Shown one piece after another: positions 10,124 to 17,650 of a stretch of DNA of 38,345 nucleotides. The notes under the pieces are model-generated. The model made no database searches and was not told the DNA's origin. It saw only the letters and a list, made by a program, of their open reading frames with translations. A program made the translations under genes and the position numbers. Numbering within the stretch: position 1 is the stretch's first letter; every line of letters begins with the position of its first letter. Source of the DNA: Cyclobacteriaceae bacterium HetDA_MAG_MS6 (GTDB taxonomy: Bacteria > Bacteroidota > Bacteroidia > Cytophagales > Cyclobacteriaceae); the NCBI GenBank assembly GCA_019192485.1, contig JAHCMJ010000006.1:1-38345 (forward strand), given 5' to 3'.

Positions 10124-10669
10124 ATGGAAAAAGCAACGTTTGGTTCAGGATGCTTCTGGTGTACAGAAGCCATCTTTCAGAGATTGGAAGGTGTACAATC
10201 TGTAGTTTCAGGATATTCGGGAGGAAAAAGGGATAATCCCACCTACGAGCAAATTTGTAGCGGAGCTACCGGACATGCTGAAGTAGTACAAATTACTTTT
10301 GATCCATCCAGCGTTACTTACGCTGAACTTTTGGAGGTTTTTTGGAAAACTCATGATCCAACCACATTGAACCGTCAGGGAAATGATGTGGGAACACAAT
10401 ATCGGTCTGTGATATTTTATCATTCCGACTGGCAGCAGGAACAAGCGCTTGCCTACAAAGGGAAGTTGGATCAATCTGGGGCTTGGGGAAATCCCATTGT
10501 GACTGAGATAGCCCCATTTGAGAAGTTTTATCCGGCAGAAAACTACCACCAGGATTACTACAATCAGAACGGATCGCAACCCTATTGCTCTTTTGTGGTA
10601 GCACCGAAAGTTGAAAAATTCAAATCAGTATTTGGCCATAAGCTGAAAAAGTCTCCCCTTACTCCGTAA
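10124..10669 (+). CDS. msrA: Peptide-methionine (S)-S-oxide reductase
   Basis: Reduces methionine S-sulfoxide in proteins, repairing oxidative damage. 181 residues from the ATG chosen here. The catalytic motif GSGCFWC sits near the N-terminus, with the first Cys as the nucleophile. Conserved segments follow: GVQSVVSGYSGG, YEQICSGATGHAEVV, DPTTLNRQGNDVGTQYRSVIF and NYHQDYYNQN. No MsrB domain is fused and no signal peptide is present, so it is cytoplasmic. The C-terminus overlaps the convergent tandem-domain gene by 11 bp. An in-frame GTG six bases upstream is possible but overlaps the promoter element. I see no regulatory site for oxidative stress. Confidence 0.96.
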   Translation: MEKATFGSGCFWCTEAIFQRLEGVQSVVSGYSGGKRDNPTYEQICSGATGHAEVVQITFDPSSVTYAELLEVFWKTHDPTTLNRQGNDVGTQYRSVIFYHSDWQQEQALAYKGKLDQSGAWGNPIVTEIAPFEKFYPAENYHQDYYNQNGSQPYCSFVVAPKVEKFKSVFGHKLKKSPLTP

Positions 10670-11564
10670 AAGCTATTTCTTGGGATCCTTGGATGTGTGG
10701 TTCCCAGATTTCATCTACTAAAATAGTATCAGTCGGTTTTTTAGCCTTGTCTAATACTGGTGCATATCCGAAGTGTTTCCACATGTGATCTTCCAGTACA
10801 ATATCAAAATCAATTGTTGTACCTACCTGACCACTATTGGAAGGAAAAACCATTTCCAGGTTTTCAACGTACTTCTGTCCATCATATTGGTAGGTTCCAC
10901 TTCCGGCAGCATAGATTTGATCGCCCTCTTTGTCATATTTGATCCAGACAAAGTTTGTGGGTGTTATCAACTTGATATATCCGATGAACTCTGGGTATTT
11001 CTCATAGGAATCTTCTTTATCATCTCTGTACTTACTTAAGTTCCAGCAATTGACCAATTTTTTGTTGCTGGCCCCAACCTGATCTACAGGAAGCCATACC
11101 TCTTCAATTTTTGAAGATCCCACTACCTTAATCTGCCCCTCCTCATTAATCTCCATCTTTTTAGCATAACCCGTATGATACCATTTTCCCTTTTTCATTT
11201 TCACCATAAAAGGAATAGCCTGTCCAAGCTCACTTGATCCTGGTGGAAAGAAAAACTCTATATTCTCAATATACTTGCCTTCTTCTATCTTGTACGTGCC
11301 TCCTCCCATACCTAGGAGTTTATCTTGTTTCTGGCTGTACTTAATCCAAGTGAAGTGGCTATTGGTAATGTGCTTTTGATATAAGATATCCTCACTATAC
11401 TTTTTCCAACCTTGCTCATTATTCTGATGATCTACATATGATATCAGCTGCCATGACCCCACTACACTGGGCTGTTCTTTACTTTTCGATTGATATACGG
11501 GCCAATGGGTAGATGTCAAAACCACTATGGACAATAGTGCTGGTAGAATTGCTAAACTTTTCAT
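10659..11564 (-). CDS. Secreted protein with two tandem lipocalin-like (DUF4488-type) domains
   Basis: 301 residues with an N-terminal hydrophobic signal (LAILPALLSIVVLTS). The mature protein is an internal duplication: residues about 35-155 and 170-292 repeat the same order of motifs. Repeat one has VGSWQLISYVD, HFTWIKYS, GGGTYKIEEGKYIENIEF, GKWYHTGYA and IEEVWLP. Repeat two has VNCWNLSKYRD, NFVWIKYD, GSGTYQYDGQKYVENLEM, HMWKHFGYA and VDEIWEP. This pattern resembles small lipocalin-like DUF4488 proteins, usually single-domain, found in Bacteroidota. The ligand is unknown. It overlaps msrA tail-to-tail by 11 bp; the convergent arrangement implies no functional link. Confidence 0.75.
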   Translation of the reverse strand: MKSLAILPALLSIVVLTSTHWPVYQSKSKEQPSVVGSWQLISYVDHQNNEQGWKKYSEDILYQKHITNSHFTWIKYSQKQDKLLGMGGGTYKIEEGKYIENIEFFFPPGSSELGQAIPFMVKMKKGKWYHTGYAKKMEINEEGQIKVVGSSKIEEVWLPVDQVGASNKKLVNCWNLSKYRDDKEDSYEKYPEFIGYIKLITPTNFVWIKYDKEGDQIYAAGSGTYQYDGQKYVENLEMVFPSNSGQVGTTIDFDIVLEDHMWKHFGYAPVLDKAKKPTDTILVDEIWEPHIQGSQEIAFTE

Positions 11565-11786
11565 TTTTTGGGGGGATTAATGCTATAATAATTTAGAATA
11601 TTATACGGTCATTATCAATGCAAACGGAAGATAATAGGGTAGGGATGTGTGGAATTAATAGAATTGTACAAAAGATTATTAAAAACTTATCGTTTTTGAT
11701 AGAGAAGTAGGATTGAAATTTTGATTAACTTTTCCACCTGACATGTAGGTAGTGATAGCAATTTCCAAAACAGCAGGTCCGAAGTA

Positions 11787-12575
11787 ATGTATTACAGCAT
11801 ACTGCTTTTTCTATTTTTGGGGGTACAACAGCCTCCGGCACCGAAGAACGAAACAACCCTAATAGGTGTATTTCAGGGTGTTTCCTTATTTATACAGAAC
11901 CCCTATAATTCTGATTCCAAGGAGTTTTGTGTGAAAAAGGTTTATGTCAATAATCAACTGCAACCGCTCAACTATAAGTTGAGTGCTCTAAAGCTGGACT
12001 TTCTTCAATCTGATCTATACACACCCGTTACCATCAAGATCGTGGCACGAGATAGTATATGCCAGCCACAGATTATCAATCCTGATGCAGTATTGTTTCA
12101 TACGAGCTATAAGTTTACTAGCATGTCCCTGTCTGATTCGGTTTTCACCTGGCAAACAGAAGGGGAGAGGGAGTCCGGCACTTATTTTATCGAGAAACTA
12201 CAAACCGGAATATGGGTGACAGAGGAGGAGATACCTGCTCAAGGGAGATTTGAAGAGGCTAAATACCTATATTTCCCTGCATTGGACGAAGGGCCTAATA
12301 AATACCGAATTAAGTATGAATTTGGTAATGGCAAGTACCTGTATTCGCAAGAGATAGAATACGAGTTTTACCCCGAGCCAGTGAAGTTTAAACCTCAAGC
12401 TACCAATACGACGATCTACTTATCTCGAGCTGCTGCTTATGAGGTCTACAATCAGAAGGGAAACCTGGTGCTTTCTGGTCGAGGACTGGAGATTGATGTG
12501 CGAAGGATTCGCCCTGGTGAGTACATTGTTTACTTTGACGGAAAGGATCCCGGGGTCTTTCGGCGAGAGTATTAG
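11787..12575 (+). CDS. Secreted protein of unknown function with degenerate type IX sorting-like C-terminus
   Basis: 262 residues; I do not recognise a named family. A short signal peptide (MYYSILLFLFLGVQQ) is followed by a beta-rich body. Residues about 110-190 look like an immunoglobulin or fibronectin-type module (DSVFTWQTEGERESGTYFIE, then GIWVTEEEIPAQG), a pattern common before sorting domains. The last 45 residues (AYEVYNQKGNLVLSGRG, IDVRRIRPGEYIVYF) resemble a shortened T9SS type A sorting domain. Export to the surface by type IX secretion is therefore possible, but the terminal strand is not canonical. A 222-bp gap precedes it, in which I see no clear promoter. Its stop codon abuts that of the sodium symporter. 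Confidence 0.6.
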   Translation: MYYSILLFLFLGVQQPPAPKNETTLIGVFQGVSLFIQNPYNSDSKEFCVKKVYVNNQLQPLNYKLSALKLDFLQSDLYTPVTIKIVARDSICQPQIINPDAVLFHTSYKFTSMSLSDSVFTWQTEGERESGTYFIEKLQTGIWVTEEEIPAQGRFEEAKYLYFPALDEGPNKYRIKYEFGNGKYLYSQEIEYEFYPEPVKFKPQATNTTIYLSRAAAYEVYNQKGNLVLSGRGLEIDVRRIRPGEYIVYFDGKDPGVFRREY

Positions 12576-13967
12576 CTATAAAAGGTTGATGCCAAAGAAA
12601 TTGTTTAAGAACACCAGTACGAACAATATAGCCAGGAGGACAGGACATACGTAGCTTATAGCGAAGTCAATAAATGTTTTGACAAAACTTGCATGATAGC
12701 CATCGAAGCCTTCTGCTAATTCCTCATGTAGATTCTCTTTTTTCCAGACATAGGCAGCGAATGTCACGATAAAGAATCCGCCAAATAGCAGTAAAGTATC
12801 TGCCGAGAGGGCAGCAAGCGACAAGAAATCCGTTGATCCACCTGGCATAGTAAACGACCCGGAAAAAAAACCAGAAGCACCATTAGCCAGCATAGAGGGA
12901 AGACCAATAATGAAGATCAAGAGAGCAACTGCTCCGACTGCTACTTTTCGATCCAACTTCCATTCATCAACGACATAAGATACAGGTACTTCCAATAACG
13001 ATACTGTGGATGTCAAGGCCGCAAAGGATAGTAGTAAAAAGAAAAATGCACCGACGAACGCCCCAAGTCCTGCTCCCAGTGTTTCGAAGACACCTGGCAG
13101 CGTGACAAAGATAAGTGCCGGACCTGCTTGGCTTGATTGCACCAGACTCATATCACCACCATTATTAAACGCTACCAAAGGGAATATCATAAGACCAGCA
13201 ATAAAGGCTATTCCTACATCAGCTAGCGTGATGAAAGCGGCTGAGGAAACAATGTTGTCAGATTTGGATAAATAACTACCGTATGTGATTAGTGCGCCCA
13301 TGCCGAGCGAAAGTGAGAAAAAGGCTTGCCTCAAAGCGCCTCCTACCGTGCTCATAGTGATCTCAGATAGATCGGGGACCAGATAAAACTTGATGCCTTC
13401 GAAGGCATTTGGAAGTGTCAGCGCATAACCTACCAGGCAGAAGATCATGAAGATAAGTGAGGGCATCAGGATTTTAGCCAATCTTTCGATACCTCCGGAA
13501 ACACCTTTAGAAACAAAAAATGCCGTAAATAGCATAAAGACTACAGCGTACGCTCCTACTTTCAATACATTGGAGGTGTATACTCCGAAGTTTTGACTGA
13601 TAGAAAAATTGCCTACCGCCATTTCAAAGAAATAGCCAAACGCCCAACCGGCAATGACATTGTAAAAAGACAGGATCAGGATACCGCAAAAAATCCCAAG
13701 CTTGCCAATAAAGTTCCATTTCTTAAACCCAAGACTATTGAACGCACCAATTGCATTTTTTTGAGTCTTGCGACCTATAGCGACCTCTGTGACCATAACA
13801 GGAAAACAAAGCAAAAAGCAGAAGAGCAAGTACATGCCAACGAAAGCCGCGCCACCACCTAGACCTACCTCAAAGGGAAACTTCCAGATATTGCCAAGAC
13901 CCACAGCTGATCCAGCTGCTGCTAATATGAAACCCAGTCTATTAGAAAATGCGCCTCTTGCCGCCAT
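12576..13967 (-). CDS. Neurotransmitter:sodium symporter (SNF) family transporter
   Basis: 463 residues from the ATG chosen here, with 11-12 hydrophobic segments. The first helix has the family signature NRLGFILAAAGSAVGLGNIWKFPF (two overlapping blocks), including the unwound segment that binds substrate and Na+. Later segments give VMVTEVAIGR, SLGMGALITYGSYL and SFAALTSTVSLLEVPV, as in LeuT-type bacterial members. These import amino acids with Na+ across the inner membrane; the substrate is not predictable. A longer ORF begins at a TTG at 13989-13991, but that codon lies within the apparent -7 promoter element, and families usually start at MAxRGxFSNR, so ATG 13965-13967 is preferred. It abuts the previous gene's stop with no gap (TAGCTA). 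Confidence 0.93.
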   Translation of the reverse strand: MAARGAFSNRLGFILAAAGSAVGLGNIWKFPFEVGLGGGAAFVGMYLLFCFLLCFPVMVTEVAIGRKTQKNAIGAFNSLGFKKWNFIGKLGIFCGILILSFYNVIAGWAFGYFFEMAVGNFSISQNFGVYTSNVLKVGAYAVVFMLFTAFFVSKGVSGGIERLAKILMPSLIFMIFCLVGYALTLPNAFEGIKFYLVPDLSEITMSTVGGALRQAFFSLSLGMGALITYGSYLSKSDNIVSSAAFITLADVGIAFIAGLMIFPLVAFNNGGDMSLVQSSQAGPALIFVTLPGVFETLGAGLGAFVGAFFFLLLSFAALTSTVSLLEVPVSYVVDEWKLDRKVAVGAVALLIFIIGLPSMLANGASGFFSGSFTMPGGSTDFLSLAALSADTLLLFGGFFIVTFAAYVWKKENLHEELAEGFDGYHASFVKTFIDFAISYVCPVLLAILFVLVFLNNFFGINLL

Positions 13968-13988
13968 AGTTTCTGTACATTTTGCGGC

Positions 13989-13996
13989 CAAATATA
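13989..13996 (-). promoter_or_regulatory. Bacteroidota -7 promoter element for the SNF transporter
   Basis: On the minus strand this reads TATATTTG, an exact TAnnTTTG match, 21 bp upstream of the ATG at 13967. It sits in the short gap after the 480-residue gene, so the transporter is likely transcribed independently. Its overlap with the alternative TTG start argues against that start. Confidence 0.5.
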
Positions 13997-14024
13997 AGAG
14001 AAAAATGTAACTGGTCGAGCTACC

Positions 14025-15467
14025 CTAATCCGATACCATATCTTCCTCCTCGTCGACCTTCAACTCGTAAGGATAATTAAACATATGGTCTTTTTTGATG
14101 ATATCTGCTACTCTACGAGGCACTTGGTCTTCCCAACCTGACTTTCCGCTGCCGATCTGCTCCAGGACATTGTCCGAAATAATATGTAGTAGATCTACGT
14201 TTGCCCCTTCGAGATTAGCGACTTTATTGTTGTCTAACAAATGCTGATACAGATGCGTAAGATGTTTTGGTGGTTCGAACTCCGCAGAGGTGAGGACAGT
14301 TTTGCCGTCTTTGGCAACAGAAGGGTACACATAGAGCTTCACATTGCTTCCGAATAGTCTGCTAAAGGACTCGAAAATCCCACCACTGAGGTTTTGGTAA
14401 TAGCTCTCGTCGAAGATTCTAGCCAGATTGTTGATACCAAGGATGATCCCCATTTTGCATCCTTTGGTAAATTTGCTAAGGTAGGAAGCTAGTTTGTAAT
14501 GTTCCTGATAGTTAGAAATCAATACGGTCTGACCTAAAGAACAGAGCAAATCAACGCGATCGAGAAAATCAGTTTCGTCAACATGTCCCTCTTCCAGCGT
14601 GAGATCATTTAAGGTGAGTTCGGTCAAGGCAACGGTGTCCTTCATATCCACATCCTTTTCCTTTTTAATGGCGCGGAGCCCGCAGATCATCATATCGACA
14701 TTGACGTTGGTGACTGGCCTGAACCGACCTCTCAGGACCATTACATTCTTCTTATAGAGTTTTTCTGAAGCCTGTAGTACGTTGCCCTTCAGATCAAACA
14801 TGGTAGCATGTGTCAGGCCATTTTTTACAAGTAGCAAACTCATCAGACGGTTATCGACGTGATGAAAATCAGGCCCCTCGATCCGAAACATGTCAATCTC
14901 CAGTCGATCGGAGTGGAGATTGTCTCTAAGTGAATTGATAATATCCTCTGGCTCTGTATAAAAGTAGCAGGCATGGATCAGATTCACACCGACGATACCC
15001 AGAACTTGCTGCTGCCATAATGTATCATTATCCTTCAATATTACATGGATCACACAGTCATTCGGTTCGGAGTTGGGATGCTTTTGAAAGCGAGTACCGA
15101 TCCAGCCATGTCCTTCATTTGTTTTCTTGTAGTTGATGGTCTCTACCGTGTTGGCAAATGCGAAGAAATGCGACCTTTTTGTGCGATGAGTTAGTCGCTG
15201 AGACAGTAGGTTATACTCCTTGGTCAGCATTTTGTGGAGCTTGTCCTCGCAGACGTAGCGCTTGGTCTTGCCATAGATAGCATCACTAAAAGTCATGTCA
15301 TAGGCTGACATCGTCTTAGCGATGGTGCCAGAGGCTGCACCAGCTTTGAAGAAATAGTCCGCTACTTCCTGTCCTCCTCCGATTTCAGCGATAGTGCCGT
15401 ATATCCTCTCGTCCAGGTTGAGTTGTAATGCCTTTTCCTTAGTAGTTAGTTTCTTGAATGCTTCCAC
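14025..15467 (-). CDS. Conserved cytoplasmic protein of unknown function (480 residues)
   Basis: 480 residues, no signal peptide or membrane helix. I recognise it as a family widespread in Bacteroidota but cannot assign a function; names attached to relatives in databases are inconsistent. Highly conserved-looking segments are IYGTIAEIGGGQEVADYFF, AASGTIAKTMSAYDMTFSDA and IYGKTKRYVCEDKLHKML near the N-terminus. HFFAFANTVETINY, GHGWIGTRFQ, LGIVGVNLIHACYF and the central RLMSLLLVKNGLTHATMFD follow. The C-terminal third (KMGIILGINNLARIFDESYY) contains Gly-rich strands and ends in a Glu/Asp-rich tail. No classical nucleotide-binding motif stands out. The start is GTG at 15465-15467. It lies 149 bp downstream of the acyl-CoA dehydrogenase, separated by a terminator, so it is probably its own unit. 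Confidence 0.8.
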   Translation of the reverse strand: MEAFKKLTTKEKALQLNLDERIYGTIAEIGGGQEVADYFFKAGAASGTIAKTMSAYDMTFSDAIYGKTKRYVCEDKLHKMLTKEYNLLSQRLTHRTKRSHFFAFANTVETINYKKTNEGHGWIGTRFQKHPNSEPNDCVIHVILKDNDTLWQQQVLGIVGVNLIHACYFYTEPEDIINSLRDNLHSDRLEIDMFRIEGPDFHHVDNRLMSLLLVKNGLTHATMFDLKGNVLQASEKLYKKNVMVLRGRFRPVTNVNVDMMICGLRAIKKEKDVDMKDTVALTELTLNDLTLEEGHVDETDFLDRVDLLCSLGQTVLISNYQEHYKLASYLSKFTKGCKMGIILGINNLARIFDESYYQNLSGGIFESFSRLFGSNVKLYVYPSVAKDGKTVLTSAEFEPPKHLTHLYQHLLDNNKVANLEGANVDLLHIISDNVLEQIGSGKSGWEDQVPRRVADIIKKDHMFNYPYELKVDEEEDMVSD

Positions 15468-15542
15468 AAATGACCGTTTCCCTAAAATTAGAGCGAATAG
15501 GCGTCAAGGAAAAGAGGATAATCAATAATTTGGAACAATGGT

Positions 15543-15587
15543 AAAAATAAAAAGCCTCACGTCTGCCAAGTGGTTTTCGAGAGGCTT
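15543..15587 (-). terminator. Rho-independent terminator of the acyl-CoA dehydrogenase gene
   Basis: On the minus strand, AAGCCTC (complement of 15581-15587) pairs with GAGGCTT (complement of 15552-15558) across a 22-nt loop that can form a small inner CCA/TGG stem. The hairpin is followed by the T-rich run TTTTTATTTTT (complement of 15543-15553). It starts 28 bp after the acyl-CoA dehydrogenase stop. Confidence 0.8.
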
Positions 15588-15615
15588 AGAATTTATACTT
15601 CTTCGACTTCAATTT

Positions 15616-17424
15616 TTATCCGTAAAGCGAGTAAAGGAATTTGTTCTGTTCGATCATGCTATCTGCTATGTTCCTTCTCAGGTTTTTGCTATTGATAGGG
15701 TTGACCTTGGTAAACCTTTTCATACCCATCAACATCACTTTAAGCTCATCACCTTCTGTAAAGCAGGCAACGGCTTCATCGCCAGCGGCTTTTATCTTCT
15801 GCACGGCATGTGAAAGATACAGTTTGGTTATATCTGTGAATACGCTATTGGCTTCCTCGCCGGTTTGACTGATAAGTTTTTGAGTACGTAGTATGGTGGA
15901 TTCCGCTACGTAGACCTCGATGATCATATCAGCTATGTTCATTAAAACCTCTTGTTCCTGCTCCATTTTCGGTCCAAAGATTTGAGCTGCTTTGCCTGCG
16001 ACCATCAGAATAGCCTTCTTTAGCTTTTTCACTACATCCATTTCTTCTGCAAGAGGCTGCGTGAAATCAGGTGTCTCGAAAGATGGTATTCCTGTAAGCT
16101 CTTTGCCTACTGCCATTGCTGGTTCCATTAGGTTGAGCTCTCCTTTCATAGCTCTCTTAAAGATCATGCCTACGAGGAGCATTCTATTGATTTCGTTGGT
16201 TCCTTCGTAAATACGTGTAATTCTGGCGTCGCGATAAGCTCTTGCCATCGGTGCTTCCTCGGAAAATCCCATGCCACCGTATACCTGTACACCTTCATCC
16301 ACGACATAGTCTAAAGCCTCAGAGCCGTGTATTTTGATGATTGCACATTCTATCGCAAATTGCTCAACGCCTTTGAGTTTGGCTTGGCTTTCGTCCATAC
16401 CTTCAGCGATAAGCGCTTCAATTTTGTCGTCTATATTTTGTCCTGCGCGATACGATGCGGATTCGATAGCAAAGGTTTTAACGGCCATCTCTGCTAACTT
16501 GTATTTGATAGCACCAAATGACGAGATAGATACTCCGAACTGCTTGCGTTCGTTGGCGTAGTTAACGGACTGCGATGCTACGGCTTTGCATCCTCCGATC
16601 ACGCCACAACCCAATTTGATTCTACCAATATTTAATATGTTAACTGCAATTTTAAATCCATTCTCTCTTTCTGAAAGCATGTTTTCTACCGGAACCTTGG
16701 TATCATTGAAGAAGACCTGTCTGGTGGAGGAGCCTTTGATTCCGAGTTTTCTTTCCTCGTCATTCATGGTGATGCCACCAAAATCTTTCTCTACCAGAAA
16801 AGCAGTCAAGTTTTTGTCATCGTCAATTTTGGCGAACACAATGAAAAGGTCTGCAAATCCCGCATTGGAAATCCACATTTTCTGGCCGTTGATGATGTAG
16901 TGGTTACCATCCTCAGTCAGTTTGGCTTTTGTTTTTCCTGAATTGGCATCAGATCCAGCATCAGGTTCGGTTAAACAGTAGCAAGCTTTCCATTCTCCTG
17001 AAGCCAATTTTGGAAGGTATTTAGATTTTTGCTCTTCAGAGCCATAGTAAAGTATAGGTAAAGTGCCAATACCAGTGTGTGCTCCATAAGCAGTAGAAAA
17101 TGAACCAGAGGAAGCTACGATGTCAGCGATCAACATACCTGTATTGAAACTCATGCCTAGCCCTCCGTACTCTTCCGGGATATTTATGCCAAGTAACCCT
17201 AGTTCTCCTGCTTTAGTCATCAGGTCAGGCATAAGACCCGTTTCCAAACTGTCAATACGCTCGATATTAGGGGTGATCTCGGTATCAATAAAATCTTGTG
17301 TGGCTGCTGCCATCATTTTTTGCTCTTCACTAAATTCCTCGGGAATGAATACTTCCTGGTATTCGGACTCTCTGATGAGGAATTCACCACCCTTGATGGC
17401 TTCTTTTTGTGCTACTGCTTCCAT
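15616..17424 (-). CDS. Acyl-CoA dehydrogenase with C-terminal extension (602 residues)
   Basis: FAD-dependent first step of fatty acid beta-oxidation. The classical fold occupies roughly residues 25-420. FAD and substrate motifs are CYCLTEPDAGSDANSGKTKA and IINGQKMWISNAG; the catalytic base Glu is in RITRIYEGTNEINRM. About 180 extra C-terminal helical residues follow, as in very-long-chain enzymes and the common 600-residue Bacteroidota form; long-chain preference is an inference. The ATG start gives the usual N-terminus (GGEFLIRE ... EVFIPEEFSEEQ). It is not next to thiolase or hydroxyacyl-CoA dehydrogenase genes, with which it often clusters. Its promoter carries two 16-bp boxes around the -7 element, suggesting repression by a fatty-acid-responsive regulator. 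Confidence 0.95.
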   Translation of the reverse strand: MEAVAQKEAIKGGEFLIRESEYQEVFIPEEFSEEQKMMAAATQDFIDTEITPNIERIDSLETGLMPDLMTKAGELGLLGINIPEEYGGLGMSFNTGMLIADIVASSGSFSTAYGAHTGIGTLPILYYGSEEQKSKYLPKLASGEWKACYCLTEPDAGSDANSGKTKAKLTEDGNHYIINGQKMWISNAGFADLFIVFAKIDDDKNLTAFLVEKDFGGITMNDEERKLGIKGSSTRQVFFNDTKVPVENMLSERENGFKIAVNILNIGRIKLGCGVIGGCKAVASQSVNYANERKQFGVSISSFGAIKYKLAEMAVKTFAIESASYRAGQNIDDKIEALIAEGMDESQAKLKGVEQFAIECAIIKIHGSEALDYVVDEGVQVYGGMGFSEEAPMARAYRDARITRIYEGTNEINRMLLVGMIFKRAMKGELNLMEPAMAVGKELTGIPSFETPDFTQPLAEEMDVVKKLKKAILMVAGKAAQIFGPKMEQEQEVLMNIADMIIEVYVAESTILRTQKLISQTGEEANSVFTDITKLYLSHAVQKIKAAGDEAVACFTEGDELKVMLMGMKRFTKVNPINSKNLRRNIADSMIEQNKFLYSLYG

Positions 17425-17459
17425 GAGACTATTGGGTATCGTTTATTCTAAATTACTGA

Positions 17460-17488
17460 AATTAATATGCTCTGCATGCATACTAATT
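17460..17488. promoter_or_regulatory. Imperfect palindrome overlapping the predicted acyl-CoA dehydrogenase transcription start
   Basis: AATTAATATGC at 17460-17470 is the inverted complement of GCATACTAATT at 17478-17488 with one mismatch, separated by 7 bp. It contains the proximal 16-bp box and covers the expected transcription start of the minus-strand promoter. This is consistent with a dimeric repressor site; the regulator is not in the window or is not identified. Confidence 0.5.
17473..17488. repeat. 16-bp box, proximal copy (putative operator)
   Basis: TGCATGCATACTAATT, identical to 17510-17525. The two copies are direct repeats 37 bp apart start-to-start. TGCATGCA within the box is self-complementary. 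This copy lies just downstream of the -7 element, over the predicted transcription start. Confidence 0.75.
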
Positions 17489-17496
17489 CAAATATA
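17489..17496 (-). promoter_or_regulatory. Bacteroidota -7 promoter element for acyl-CoA dehydrogenase
   Basis: On the minus strand this is TATATTTG, an exact TAnnTTTG match, 64 bp upstream of the ATG. It starts at the base after the proximal 16-bp box. The expected -33 region (about 17516-17520) falls inside the distal box and does not read TTTG, so the core promoter may be weak. Confidence 0.55.
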
Positions 17497-17509
17497 GAGA
17501 TAAATGTTA

Positions 17510-17525
17510 TGCATGCATACTAATT
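17510..17525. repeat. 16-bp box, distal copy (putative operator)
   Basis: TGCATGCATACTAATT, an exact copy of 17473-17488. It includes the palindrome ATGCATGCAT (17509-17518) and covers the -33 position of the acyl-CoA dehydrogenase promoter. The two copies in a 53-bp span are far beyond chance for this window size. Confidence 0.75.
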
Positions 17526-17650
17526 TTTTAATATTTTTTTTCAGAGTATGTGGAATTAATACGGTTCAGTAAGGATATCTAACAATTCATCAGCAAACAT
17601 CATTGTCATTCATGAGTTTCGGGCAATATTTGAAGACAAATCATTGATGT

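Noticed and set aside
10208-10604. Minus-strand open frames of 123 and 96 codons within msrA
   Set aside because: Antisense to a fully conserved msrA; no supporting promoter or motifs.
11648-11660. 13-mer TGTGGAATTAATA shared with 17549-17561
   Set aside because: Shared 13-mers are expected by chance in an AT-rich 38-kb window, and the flanks differ.
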